A stretch of 11,169 nucleotides of DNA from CAZESH01 sp964514665 (GTDB lineage: Bacteria; Bacillota; Bacilli; Paenibacillales; KCTC-25726): the NCBI GenBank assembly GCA_964514665.1, contig CAZESH010000130.1, positions 1-11,169 of the forward strand, written 5' to 3'. The position numbers and the translations under genes were made by a program. Shown one piece after another: positions 5,585 through 11,169 of this stretch (position 1 is the stretch's first letter; each line of letters starts with the position of its first letter). The notes under the pieces are model-generated. The model ran no database searches. It had not been told where the DNA came from and saw nothing but the letters and a program-made list of their open reading frames with translations.

Positions 5585-6064
5585 ATGGAACTGGGAAACG
5601 GACAGGTCGGCATCGTTTTTCACAATATTCAAATCAACAGCATCGATACGGCTTCCGGCGTTTTTCTGGGCAATAACCAAGCGATCGGCTGGAGCAGCCA
5701 CAAAAAAGGCAATTACGGGTTCGGTTCCGCCTCAGATACCGTGAGTGTGGGAAACTCATTTATAATCGCCGATAACGATATCATCGACTCCCCGATTGAC
5801 GATCAGGATATTTATATCAACAATGCGCATAGATGCCTCTCCAACAATCAAATCGGCTTTGATGAAATCAAAGTCAACTCGCTCAGCACCAACTCCACCG
5901 TGGCAGTCGGGGAGAACGGGCAGAATAACTGGAGCGCACACGCGAAAAACAACATGGGCCAAGGAAGAATGTCGGGAATTAACTTCAATAAAAACAACCG
6001 CAACGCACTGGTCGATAACGACTCGATCGACACGCCGATTGACGATAAGGACTTTTACAAGTAA
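5585..6064 (+). CDS. Two-repeat, Asn/Asp-rich sporulation-associated protein of unknown function
   Basis: The 159-aa protein consists of two copies of a ~70-residue unit, residues 7-77 and 89-158. Each copy has Q-[VI]-G, I-x-[IV]-N-S-[IL], G-W-S-S-H-K-K or N-W-S-A-H-A-K, N-x-G-x-G-like glycine spacing, and ends D-N-D-x-I-D-[ST]-P-I-D-D-x-D-[IF]-Y. The acidic, repeated DNDxID/PIDDxD ends could bind divalent cations. There is no signal peptide or membrane segment and a single Cys (C84) in the linker. I recall similar uncharacterised proteins in spore formers but cannot name a family. The ATG at 5585 is chosen over 5573 because GGAGG lies five bases before it. The sigma-K promoter predicts mother-cell synthesis and a coat or outer-spore location, next to the Ena-like genes. 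Confidence 0.8.
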   Translation: MELGNGQVGIVFHNIQINSIDTASGVFLGNNQAIGWSSHKKGNYGFGSASDTVSVGNSFIIADNDIIDSPIDDQDIYINNAHRCLSNNQIGFDEIKVNSLSTNSTVAVGENGQNNWSAHAKNNMGQGRMSGINFNKNNRNALVDNDSIDTPIDDKDFYK

Positions 6065-6139
6065 GCGGGCCGCCTTATGCATGGGATCGCCGCAATTGGC
6101 GCAGGTTAATTACTGAATCTTACTTGAGAGAAGGGAACG

Positions 6140-6454
6140 ATGAACAAGATGGTCCTGGAGCAGCATCCAATGGACGGCGGCGATCAAGCCGCACAAAAAA
6201 CGATTGCTCAAGCGCAGGAAGCCGAGCGTCTGGCCAAAATCGCGCTGGAAAGGTCCGATCCGCAGCTAATCGCTCAGGCCCGGGCACGGATTGTTCAAAC
6301 CAAGCGGGACTTGCTGGACATCAGACAGCAATATGGAAAGCATCCCGAAGACGAAGCCATATCCCGCAATCCCCTTGCCGATATGATCGAAACGGCCGTG
6401 CAGGATATGGAAGCCTTTGAAGCATCGCTGGAAGGACCGAAGCAGGTACGTTAA
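6140..6454 (+). CDS. Small helical protein of unknown function
   Basis: I do not recognise this 104-aa protein. It is highly charged, Ala/Gln/Glu-rich and predicted to be a long helix or coiled coil from about residue 15 to 65 (repeats of the type AQEAERLAKIALE and QARARIVQTKRD), followed by a second helix. No Cys, signal peptide or membrane segment is present. AAGGG lies just before the ATG at 6140. It is the last plus-strand gene before a good terminator at 6460-6510 and may be read through from the repeat-protein gene 75 bases upstream, since no terminator separates them. A spore-coat or cytoplasmic scaffold role would be a guess. Confidence 0.7.
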   Translation: MNKMVLEQHPMDGGDQAAQKTIAQAQEAERLAKIALERSDPQLIAQARARIVQTKRDLLDIRQQYGKHPEDEAISRNPLADMIETAVQDMEAFEASLEGPKQVR

Positions 6455-6459
6455 CCAAC

Positions 6460-6510
6460 AAGGGAAGTTCCCCGCTCCTCCTTATCGGAGTACGGAAAAC
6501 TTCCCTTTTT
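6460..6510 (+). terminator. Intrinsic terminator after the spore-surface gene cluster
   Basis: AAGGGAAGTT (6460-6469) pairs with AACTTCCCTT (6498-6507), with a secondary CTCC/GGAG helix inside the loop and a T-run at 6506-6510. It lies six bases after the stop at 6454 and between convergent genes, so it may serve the CBS gene on the minus strand as well, though the T-run there is poorer. Confidence 0.8.
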
Positions 6511-6524
6511 GCTGCAAGCTTGAG

Positions 6525-6962
6525 CTATGCCCGTTCCCGCTCTTTTTCAAGCGCTTTTTGCTGAAACATGAATCTATGACAATAGTCTATAATCTCGCTT
6601 CTTCTGATAATACCGATAAAAATCGAATTGTCGTCAATCACCGGAACAAAATTTTGCGCCTTCGCCAGCTGGATCAAGTCTTCAATCTCCGAATCCACAT
6701 GCACCGGCTTGTTGTATATCCGTTGGGGAATGTCTCTCAACAGCACCTTGTTGGTCGACTCGAAACTTAGACCGCGCGTATTTTTCAGCTTCCAAAGCAA
6801 ATCGCCTTCGGTGATCGTTCCCGCGTATTTCCCCTGTTCATCCAATAGCGGTACGGCGGAATAACGGTGAAATTCCATCCTTTCCAGCGCCTGCCTCATG
6901 GTTGAATCCGGGGAAAGCGCCACGACGTCCTTTTTGGGTATCAAAAAAAAAGCAATGTTCAT
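6525..6962 (-). CDS. Two-CBS-domain protein
   Basis: The 145-aa protein is made of two CBS motifs, about residues 12-61 (TMRQALERMEFHRYSAVPLLDE, then GTITEGDLLW) and 75-128 (VHVDSEIEDLIQLAKAQNFVPVIDD, then GIIRRSEIIDY), plus a short basic C-terminal helix. Paired CBS modules bind adenine nucleotides (AMP, ATP, c-di-AMP, SAM) and act as regulatory sensors; size and layout recall the c-di-AMP-binding CbpB/DarB type, but the ligand cannot be read from the sequence. The ATG at 6962 follows AAAGGAAG at a slightly long spacing (about 11). It is transcribed divergently from the NhaC antiporter gene; ion transport and c-di-AMP signalling are commonly linked, so a functional connection is possible. 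Confidence 0.85.
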   Translation of the reverse strand: MNIAFFLIPKKDVVALSPDSTMRQALERMEFHRYSAVPLLDEQGKYAGTITEGDLLWKLKNTRGLSFESTNKVLLRDIPQRIYNKPVHVDSEIEDLIQLAKAQNFVPVIDDNSIFIGIIRRSEIIDYCHRFMFQQKALEKERERA

Positions 6963-7045
6963 GGAGGGTTATACTTCCTTTCCGATCAACTTGGGACCCA
7001 TCTTTTATTATGACAAAGGAACCCTGTCTCAGGCAACCTTATTCA

Positions 7046-7063
7046 GCGCATTTTTAAAAGCGC
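7046..7063. promoter_or_regulatory. Near-perfect 18-bp palindrome between divergent CBS and NhaC genes
   Basis: GCGCATTTTTAAAAGCGC is an inverted repeat with a single mismatch pair. It lies roughly midway in the 227-base intergenic region (6963-7189), where a shared operator for the divergent pair would be expected. A smaller palindrome, TTACGTAA, follows at 7072-7079. No convincing sigma-A promoter was found in the region. Confidence 0.3.
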
Positions 7064-7189
7064 ATACTTTCTTACGTAAAACAGCGGAGAAAGTTTCCTT
7101 TGGCTCGCATTATCCGTACATAATTCCAGGAAAAGACGAAAATAATAGGTTTGCTTATGTTGATTATATTGATCAAGAGGTGAAAGGTC

Positions 7190-8614
7190 ATGCACCATGC
7201 TTCCTGGGTTTCGTTGATTCCTTTTCTGCTTGTCATTCCCATCTCCATATGGACCAAGCAAGTGATTCCCGGATTATTCGTCGCTTTGCTTGTCGGCTGC
7301 TATATTAAAGAACCTTCACTGCTGGGGGGCATACGTCAATTTCTCTCCTACCTGACAAGCAATCTCGTGCAATCCAGCAATATCCGCATCATTATTTTCC
7401 TCTATGCTTTTGCGGGGCTGATCAGCATGATCAAGCTGGCGGGAGGCATCAAGGGGTTTGTGCATTTGGTCAGCAAGAAGGTAAAGAGCAAGCGGAGCGC
7501 CATGCTGCTTACTTGGCTGACCACGATCGGCACTTTCAGCGATCCCGATTTTCGCATTGTGACGATTTCGCCGATCATGAAAGCTTTGAAAGACCGCTTG
7601 AAAATGTCCTCCCAACAAATCGGCTTTGCGATCGAAGTAACCTCCAATCCGATTGTCGGCCTGATTCCCATTGCAACTGCTTTTGTCGGCTATATGGTCT
7701 CGGTGATCGATAGTTCCCTGCGGCAAAACGGCATTCATGAAAAGGCCTATACCGTTTATGTGAAAAGCATTCCGTTTAATTTCTATTCCTTTGTAATCAT
7801 TGCAATCGGATTGTTCTACAGTTTTTTCCTCCATTCCAGAAAGCAGGCTTCTTGGGACGGTTCAGGCAATCCGAATGAACAGCAGGGGGAGGATCCTTTG
7901 GAGGCCTGTCATCGCGCATATGAAAAAGATACGCCGATCAAGCCGTGGAATCTGATTATCCCGCTGCTGCTGGTGCTGCTGCTGACTTTGTTTTTGAGCT
8001 GGTGGGACGGTCACTGGAAAGCCGCATCCTTCTTCGACGCCTTTTTGCACAGCGATGCTCTGGGCGTGATGCTGGAGGCACTGTTGATCGGCATTTTATT
8101 TACCCTCGCGTTCTTCCTGTTCCAGAAATTTGCGCTTTCCAAGCTGGTTACCCATTTTGTCGCCGGGGGCAACGAGCTGATGTCGGTCATCATCCTGCTG
8201 GCGCTGATTTGGGCGGTGTCCGCCGTCTCCGAGGATCTCGGTTTTTCAACTTATATCACCGAGCATACGAAAGGCTGGATCCCGCCCTTTTTCATCGCCC
8301 CGGTACTCTTTCTGCTGGGCGGCGTGATTTCATACTTTATCGGCTCCTCGTGGGGCACGTGGGGCTTGCTTATGCCGCTCGGGGTCACAATGGCCCATCA
8401 GGGAAACGCCAATTTGCTGCTGGTTATCGGCGCCGTATTCGCCAGCGGCACCTTTGGGGCATTCACGTCTCCGCTAAGCGATAATACCGTCACGCTTTGC
8501 ACCATTTTGGATCTTCCGGTGATGAAATATGCACGGTCAAAGCTAGTGCCTTCTCTTATCGCTGCAGGAATCAGCACCGTATTGTTCGCCATCTTCGCTT
8601 TTTTCATGAGATGA
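7190..8614 (+). CDS. NhaC-family Na+/H+ antiporter
   Basis: The 474-aa integral membrane protein has about 11-12 hydrophobic segments, from residue ~6 to ~472. Family signatures visible are GTFSDPDFRIVTISP (114-128), corresponding to the Asp-containing loop of NhaC proteins, GSSWGTWG (385-392) and SPLSDNTV (427-434). Members exchange Na+ (or malate/lactate plus Na+ in the MleN branch) for H+ at the cytoplasmic membrane; the exact substrate is not determined. A hydrophilic loop lies at about 220-250. The ATG at 7190 follows AGAGGTGA at good spacing. A role in pH or salt homeostasis during growth or germination is plausible; the neighbouring spore genes hint at sporulation but there is no sporulation promoter in front of it. 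Confidence 0.88.
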   Translation: MHHASWVSLIPFLLVIPISIWTKQVIPGLFVALLVGCYIKEPSLLGGIRQFLSYLTSNLVQSSNIRIIIFLYAFAGLISMIKLAGGIKGFVHLVSKKVKSKRSAMLLTWLTTIGTFSDPDFRIVTISPIMKALKDRLKMSSQQIGFAIEVTSNPIVGLIPIATAFVGYMVSVIDSSLRQNGIHEKAYTVYVKSIPFNFYSFVIIAIGLFYSFFLHSRKQASWDGSGNPNEQQGEDPLEACHRAYEKDTPIKPWNLIIPLLLVLLLTLFLSWWDGHWKAASFFDAFLHSDALGVMLEALLIGILFTLAFFLFQKFALSKLVTHFVAGGNELMSVIILLALIWAVSAVSEDLGFSTYITEHTKGWIPPFFIAPVLFLLGGVISYFIGSSWGTWGLLMPLGVTMAHQGNANLLLVIGAVFASGTFGAFTSPLSDNTVTLCTILDLPVMKYARSKLVPSLIAAGISTVLFAIFAFFMR

Positions 8615-8652
8615 GACCTGGGCGGACGCCGATGCAGAAACTTCCCGCAGAG

Positions 8653-8661
8653 CATAGGATA
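8653..8661 (+). promoter_or_regulatory. Sigma-K-type -10 element before the 26-aa membrane peptide gene
   Basis: CATAGGATA matches CATANNNTA fully and lies 17 bases before the SD AGGAG (8679-8683). No AC is present 16-17 bases upstream, so the -35 is not supported and the call stays tentative. Confidence 0.35.
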
Positions 8662-8690
8662 AACCAGCCCACGAAGTTAGGAGCATGCCT

Positions 8691-8771
8691 ATGGTTGAGA
8701 ATGGGATATCCCCGGTTTTGCTGCTTGTGCTGTTTATTCTGCTTGTGATTGTGCTGTTGCTGTTCATATAA
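8691..8771 (+). CDS. Tiny single-pass membrane peptide, YjcZ-type sporulation protein candidate
   Basis: A 26-codon frame starts MVENGISP and continues as one uninterrupted hydrophobic helix, VLLLVLFILLVIVLLLFI. The core VLFILLVIV closely resembles the VLFILLIIVG-type core of the tiny YjcZ/YczN sporulation membrane proteins (TIGR01732), though the Gly/Tyr-rich N-terminus and terminal Gly of those are missing. AGGAG (8679-8683) is seven bases before the ATG at 8691, favouring it over an ATG at 8685. A strong terminator follows 10 bases after the stop, and a sigma-K-like -10 lies upstream, so this is a self-contained expression unit. It is too short for standard gene finders. Confidence 0.6.
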   Translation: MVENGISPVLLLVLFILLVIVLLLFI

Positions 8772-8780
8772 GGGAAACCA

Positions 8781-8818
8781 AAAACCGGACCGGATCTGAT
8801 GCGCCCAGGTCCGGTTTT
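8781..8818 (+). terminator. Strong intrinsic terminator
   Basis: AAAACCGGACC (8781-8791) pairs perfectly over 11 bases with GGTCCGGTTTT (8808-8818) around a 16-base loop. The stem is flanked by A and T runs, so it could work in both directions. It closes the antiporter / small-peptide unit and insulates the DUF421 gene. Confidence 0.85.
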
Positions 8819-8830
8819 GTAGTTGATGAC

Positions 8831-8860
8831 TCATAATCCCGCGACGGTTTGCGCATAATT
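8831..8860 (+). promoter_or_regulatory. Possible forespore sigma-G/F promoter of the DUF421 gene
   Basis: TCATA (8831-8835), an 18-base spacer, then CATAATT (8854-8860). The forespore consensus is GHATR, N18, CATNNTA; one mismatch occurs in each box. The spacing is exact, and the start would fall some 15-20 bases before the SD. Forespore expression would fit the predicted spore inner-membrane product. Confidence 0.4.
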
Positions 8861-8899
8861 TTATAAAATTGCCCTTTCATGGAAGGAGATGAGCAAACA

Positions 8900-9757
8900 A
8901 TGCCGGAATGGACAGAAATCATAATCCGGTCTTTCGGAGCGATTTTGTTTCTGTTTTTGATGACACGCATTTTAGGAAAAAAACAAATCTCTCAGCTGAC
9001 CTTTTTCGAATACATAACGGGAATCACCTTGGGGGAGCTTGCCGGCTTTATTTCCACGGATTTGGAACGCCATTACATGTACGGTGTGCTGGCCCTGCTG
9101 GTTTGGACGCTCGTTCCGCTCGGTGCGGAAGTTTTGTCGTTGAAAAGCAAAAACTTCCGCAATTTGATTGAAGGGGAGGGAACAATCGTGATCAAGGACG
9201 GCAAAGTGCTCGAGGATAACTTGAAAAAAGTCCGCTACAGCAGCGATGAGCTGTTGGAGCAATTAAGAATGAAAAACGCATTCAAAGCCTCGGATGTAGA
9301 ATTCGCCGTATTGGAGGCAAACGGAGATTTAAGCGTGCTGCTAAAGAAAGAGCACCAGCCGTTTACCCCGGCAAACCTCGGGATAAAGACCCCGCCTGAA
9401 CAAGAACCGCAAACAGTGATCATGGATGGTGAAATATTGGATGAGCCGCTGGCCACCATCGGCTTGAACAGGGGCTGGTTAATGACAGAATTGGAAAAAA
9501 CGGGCGTTACACCGGATAATGTGTATTTGGCCCAAGTCGACAGCAGCTTCCAACTGTTCGTTGATTTGTATGATGATCAAATCAAAGTTGCCAATCCTCA
9601 ATCAAAAGCCGTTCTCCTCGCCACCTTAAAAAAGTGCCAAGCCGATCTGGAGCTGTTCTCGCTGACGTCCATAAGCGAGCAGGCCAAATCGATGTATGAC
9701 GATCAAGCGCAAAAGCTGAATGCACTGCTAAAAGAACTGTCCGATTATTTATCCTGA
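8900..9757 (+). CDS. 2Duf-like spore membrane protein: DUF421 (YetF) plus C-terminal DUF1657-like segment
   Basis: The 285-aa protein has membrane segments at about 6-23, 38-52 and 61-80, the DUF421 signature RILGKKQISQLTFFEYITG (23-41), and a soluble region with DGKVLEDNLKKVRYSSDELLEQLR (100-123) and VEFAVLEANGDLSVL (133-147). A second YetF half follows (about 172-228). Residues 230-285 (LLATLKKCQADLELFSLT onward) look like DUF1657. DUF421 plus DUF1657 in one chain is the 2Duf architecture, known from spoVA2mob operons where it is linked to spore heat resistance and inner-membrane properties. Here it stands alone, without visible spoVA genes. The ATG at 8900 follows AAGGAGATGAG; the longer frame from 8879 would start upstream of this SD. 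Its 3' end overlaps the convergent penicillin-binding protein gene by nine bases. Confidence 0.82.
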   Translation: MPEWTEIIIRSFGAILFLFLMTRILGKKQISQLTFFEYITGITLGELAGFISTDLERHYMYGVLALLVWTLVPLGAEVLSLKSKNFRNLIEGEGTIVIKDGKVLEDNLKKVRYSSDELLEQLRMKNAFKASDVEFAVLEANGDLSVLLKKEHQPFTPANLGIKTPPEQEPQTVIMDGEILDEPLATIGLNRGWLMTELEKTGVTPDNVYLAQVDSSFQLFVDLYDDQIKVANPQSKAVLLATLKKCQADLELFSLTSISEQAKSMYDDQAQKLNALLKELSDYLS

Positions 9758-11169
9758 ACCTAATGCGGCAAGCCCGTCCATAATCCGTTTTACGGCAGTA
9801 AGCGACAAATTGGGCGAATTGTCGGGCCTGTTCCCCGCAACAACGCTTATCGCATAGCGTGGGGACGCATACGGACCGAAACCGATGAACCACTGATTCA
9901 CCCGCCCGGCTCCCGACGCTGCGATTTGAGCCGTCCCGGTCTTGCCCGCCAGCTCCCACCTTGCATTTTTCAATCCGCTTGCGGTCCCCGATTCGACCGT
10001 CCTGCGCATATCCCGCACGATCTCCTGAGCCGATCTTAACGATATGGCCTGCCGGCCTGGATTGAGCGGCTGCGGCGCAAAGCGCTTGAGCGGCAAATCA
10101 TTTGCATACAGGATTTGTTTCACAACGCGGGAGGCGTAGCCTTTTCCTCCATTCAGCAAAGTCACCACAAGATTGGCCCCCTGCAGCGGAGTCATTCTGA
10201 CATCGCGCTGTCCAATCGAGGTTTGCACCATCACCCCCTCGTCGCGGGCCTGTTCCATCGATAAAAAAACGGCGCCGGACTGCTCGCCGTCCAACTGGGT
10301 AAATCCGTTTTCGTCCTTCCAGCCCACGGTCCGATTCAAACCGAGCGCTCCGGCAACATGAAGCAGCTGTTCCGGAGTCAAACGACCGGCAGCTTTGGCA
10401 AAAGTGATATTGCACGACTCGGCAAAAGCATCCCTCAGGGAAATCCAACCGTGGCCTGCTTTTTTCCAGCATGAAAAACCATATTTACCCAATTCTCCGC
10501 CGCAATAATAACGCTCGTCCGGCTTCGATTTTCCATATTCCAGCACGGCAGCCATCACCACCGTTTTGAATACGGAGCCGGGCGCAATCGCCATAAGAGC
10601 TTTATTTCCCCAATGGGAATCGCCAGTGATCCGATCAGGATTGAACTGGGGGCGGCTGGCCATAGCCAGGACATCCGCAGTCGAAGCGTCCAGCACAACA
10701 GCGGAACCGTCCGTAATACCGCTCTCATCCATCGCTTGTTCGACCAAACGCTGAATCCCGGAATCCAGTGTAGTGACAATTTTGACGGGATAAAGCGGAT
10801 TGGAAGGTGCATTGAGACGAAGACCAAGTCCGTTTAAAGGTTTGTTCTCTCCATCTGTGTAGAAAGAAACCTTGGGGCTCCCTATTCCCAGCAGGTAAGA
10901 ATCAAACGTTTTTTCCAGACCGGCCACTCCTATTTTTGCAGATAAATCCAATGAACCTGAAGCAAGCCTATCGGCATAATGCTGTGTCACCAATTGCGGA
11001 TTCTCTGCAATAAAGCCGATCAAATGCCTAGCGATTTCGGAGTCGCTGTAACGATTGTAAGCCGGCAAAATATGAATTTGCGGAATGGAAAGCTCACTCA
11101 GCTTTGCAAGTTGATCGGCAGAAAGCAATTGCACGGATTGCGATCCCCGGACCCGCCAAAATGCAGGAC
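9749..11169 (-). CDS. Class B penicillin-binding protein (peptidoglycan D,D-transpeptidase), 5' part beyond the right edge
   Basis: The frame is open from the right edge to the TAA at 9749-9751, about 473 codons. The transpeptidase domain shows all three active-site motifs: SVFK with the acyl-enzyme Ser (codon near 10576), SCN (near 10417-10409) and KTG in AGKTGTAQ (near 9943). A linker/dimerisation region with GVAGLEKTFDSYLLG precedes it. The GTG at 11134 is internal, because coding continues upstream (PAFWRVRGSQS); the missing part should hold the membrane anchor. This enzyme cross-links peptidoglycan stem peptides outside the membrane. Vegetative (PbpH/PbpI-like) and sporulation (SpoVD-like) roles cannot be told apart from this fragment. 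Confidence 0.9.
   Translation of the reverse strand, partial: PAFWRVRGSQSVQLLSADQLAKLSELSIPQIHILPAYNRYSDSEIARHLIGFIAENPQLVTQHYADRLASGSLDLSAKIGVAGLEKTFDSYLLGIGSPKVSFYTDGENKPLNGLGLRLNAPSNPLYPVKIVTTLDSGIQRLVEQAMDESGITDGSAVVLDASTADVLAMASRPQFNPDRITGDSHWGNKALMAIAPGSVFKTVVMAAVLEYGKSKPDERYYCGGELGKYGFSCWKKAGHGWISLRDAFAESCNITFAKAAGRLTPEQLLHVAGALGLNRTVGWKDENGFTQLDGEQSGAVFLSMEQARDEGVMVQTSIGQRDVRMTPLQGANLVVTLLNGGKGYASRVVKQILYANDLPLKRFAPQPLNPGRQAISLRSAQEIVRDMRRTVESGTASGLKNARWELAGKTGTAQIAASGAGRVNQWFIGFGPYASPRYAISVVAGNRPDNSPNLSLTAVKRIMDGLAALGSG

Noticed and set aside
6898..7308. 136-codon plus-strand frame spanning the CBS/NhaC intergenic region
   Set aside because: It overlaps the 5' end of the CBS gene and the first 40 codons of the antiporter gene, has no SD at its start, and its product resembles no family.
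9582..10472. Other long minus-strand frames within the penicillin-binding protein gene
   Set aside because: They are shifted frames of the transpeptidase gene and lack family motifs.
1..11169. Mobile elements, CRISPR arrays, tRNA or rRNA genes, prophage genes
   Set aside because: I looked for transposase motifs, regularly spaced repeats and RNA-gene signatures and saw none.

Overview
The window looks like a chromosomal segment from an endospore-forming Gram-positive bacterium of the Bacillales, most likely Paenibacillaceae. I infer this from purine-rich Shine-Dalgarno (SD) sequences, late-sporulation promoter motifs and the family content. No rRNA, tRNA, transposase or CRISPR array is visible.

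Left part (1-6064). Four small beta-rich proteins are encoded: 348-752 and 907-1266 on the minus strand, 4698-5045 and 5153-5488 on the plus strand. Three of them share an obvious signature near the C-terminus (F-x-V-V-G-x-D-T-I, then T/S-G-E/K-x-x-x-I-x-x-x-x-P). I assign them to the DUF3992 / endospore-appendage (Ena) core family, whose Bacillus cereus members polymerise into spore-surface fibres. The fourth is a more diverged, Cys- and Lys-rich candidate. Between the two halves sits a tightly overlapping three-gene operon: a class I methyltransferase, a 103-aa helical protein and a 643-aa Maf/DUF115 (MptE-like) glycosyltransferase. Proteins of the last kind normally glycosylate flagellin, but no flagellar gene is visible. 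At the left edge is a truncated aldo/keto reductase of a type often found in surface-sugar biosynthesis loci. A 159-aa protein made of two tandem repeats follows the appendage genes and has a textbook sigma-K promoter. My reading is a spore-surface locus that makes Ena-like fibre subunits and may glycosylate them; the glycosylation link is inference from gene order.

Middle part (6065-6962). A small helical protein of unknown function ends in a good terminator, facing a convergent two-CBS-domain protein.

Right part (6963-11169). An NhaC-family Na+/H+ antiporter is divergent from the CBS gene. It is followed by a 26-aa single-membrane-segment peptide resembling the tiny YjcZ-type sporulation proteins, and a strong terminator. 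Next comes a DUF421 (YetF) protein with a C-terminal DUF1657-like segment, the architecture called 2Duf, which is known from spore inner membranes; a sigma-G/F-like promoter lies in front of it. Its 3' end overlaps a convergent class B penicillin-binding protein gene that runs off the right edge.
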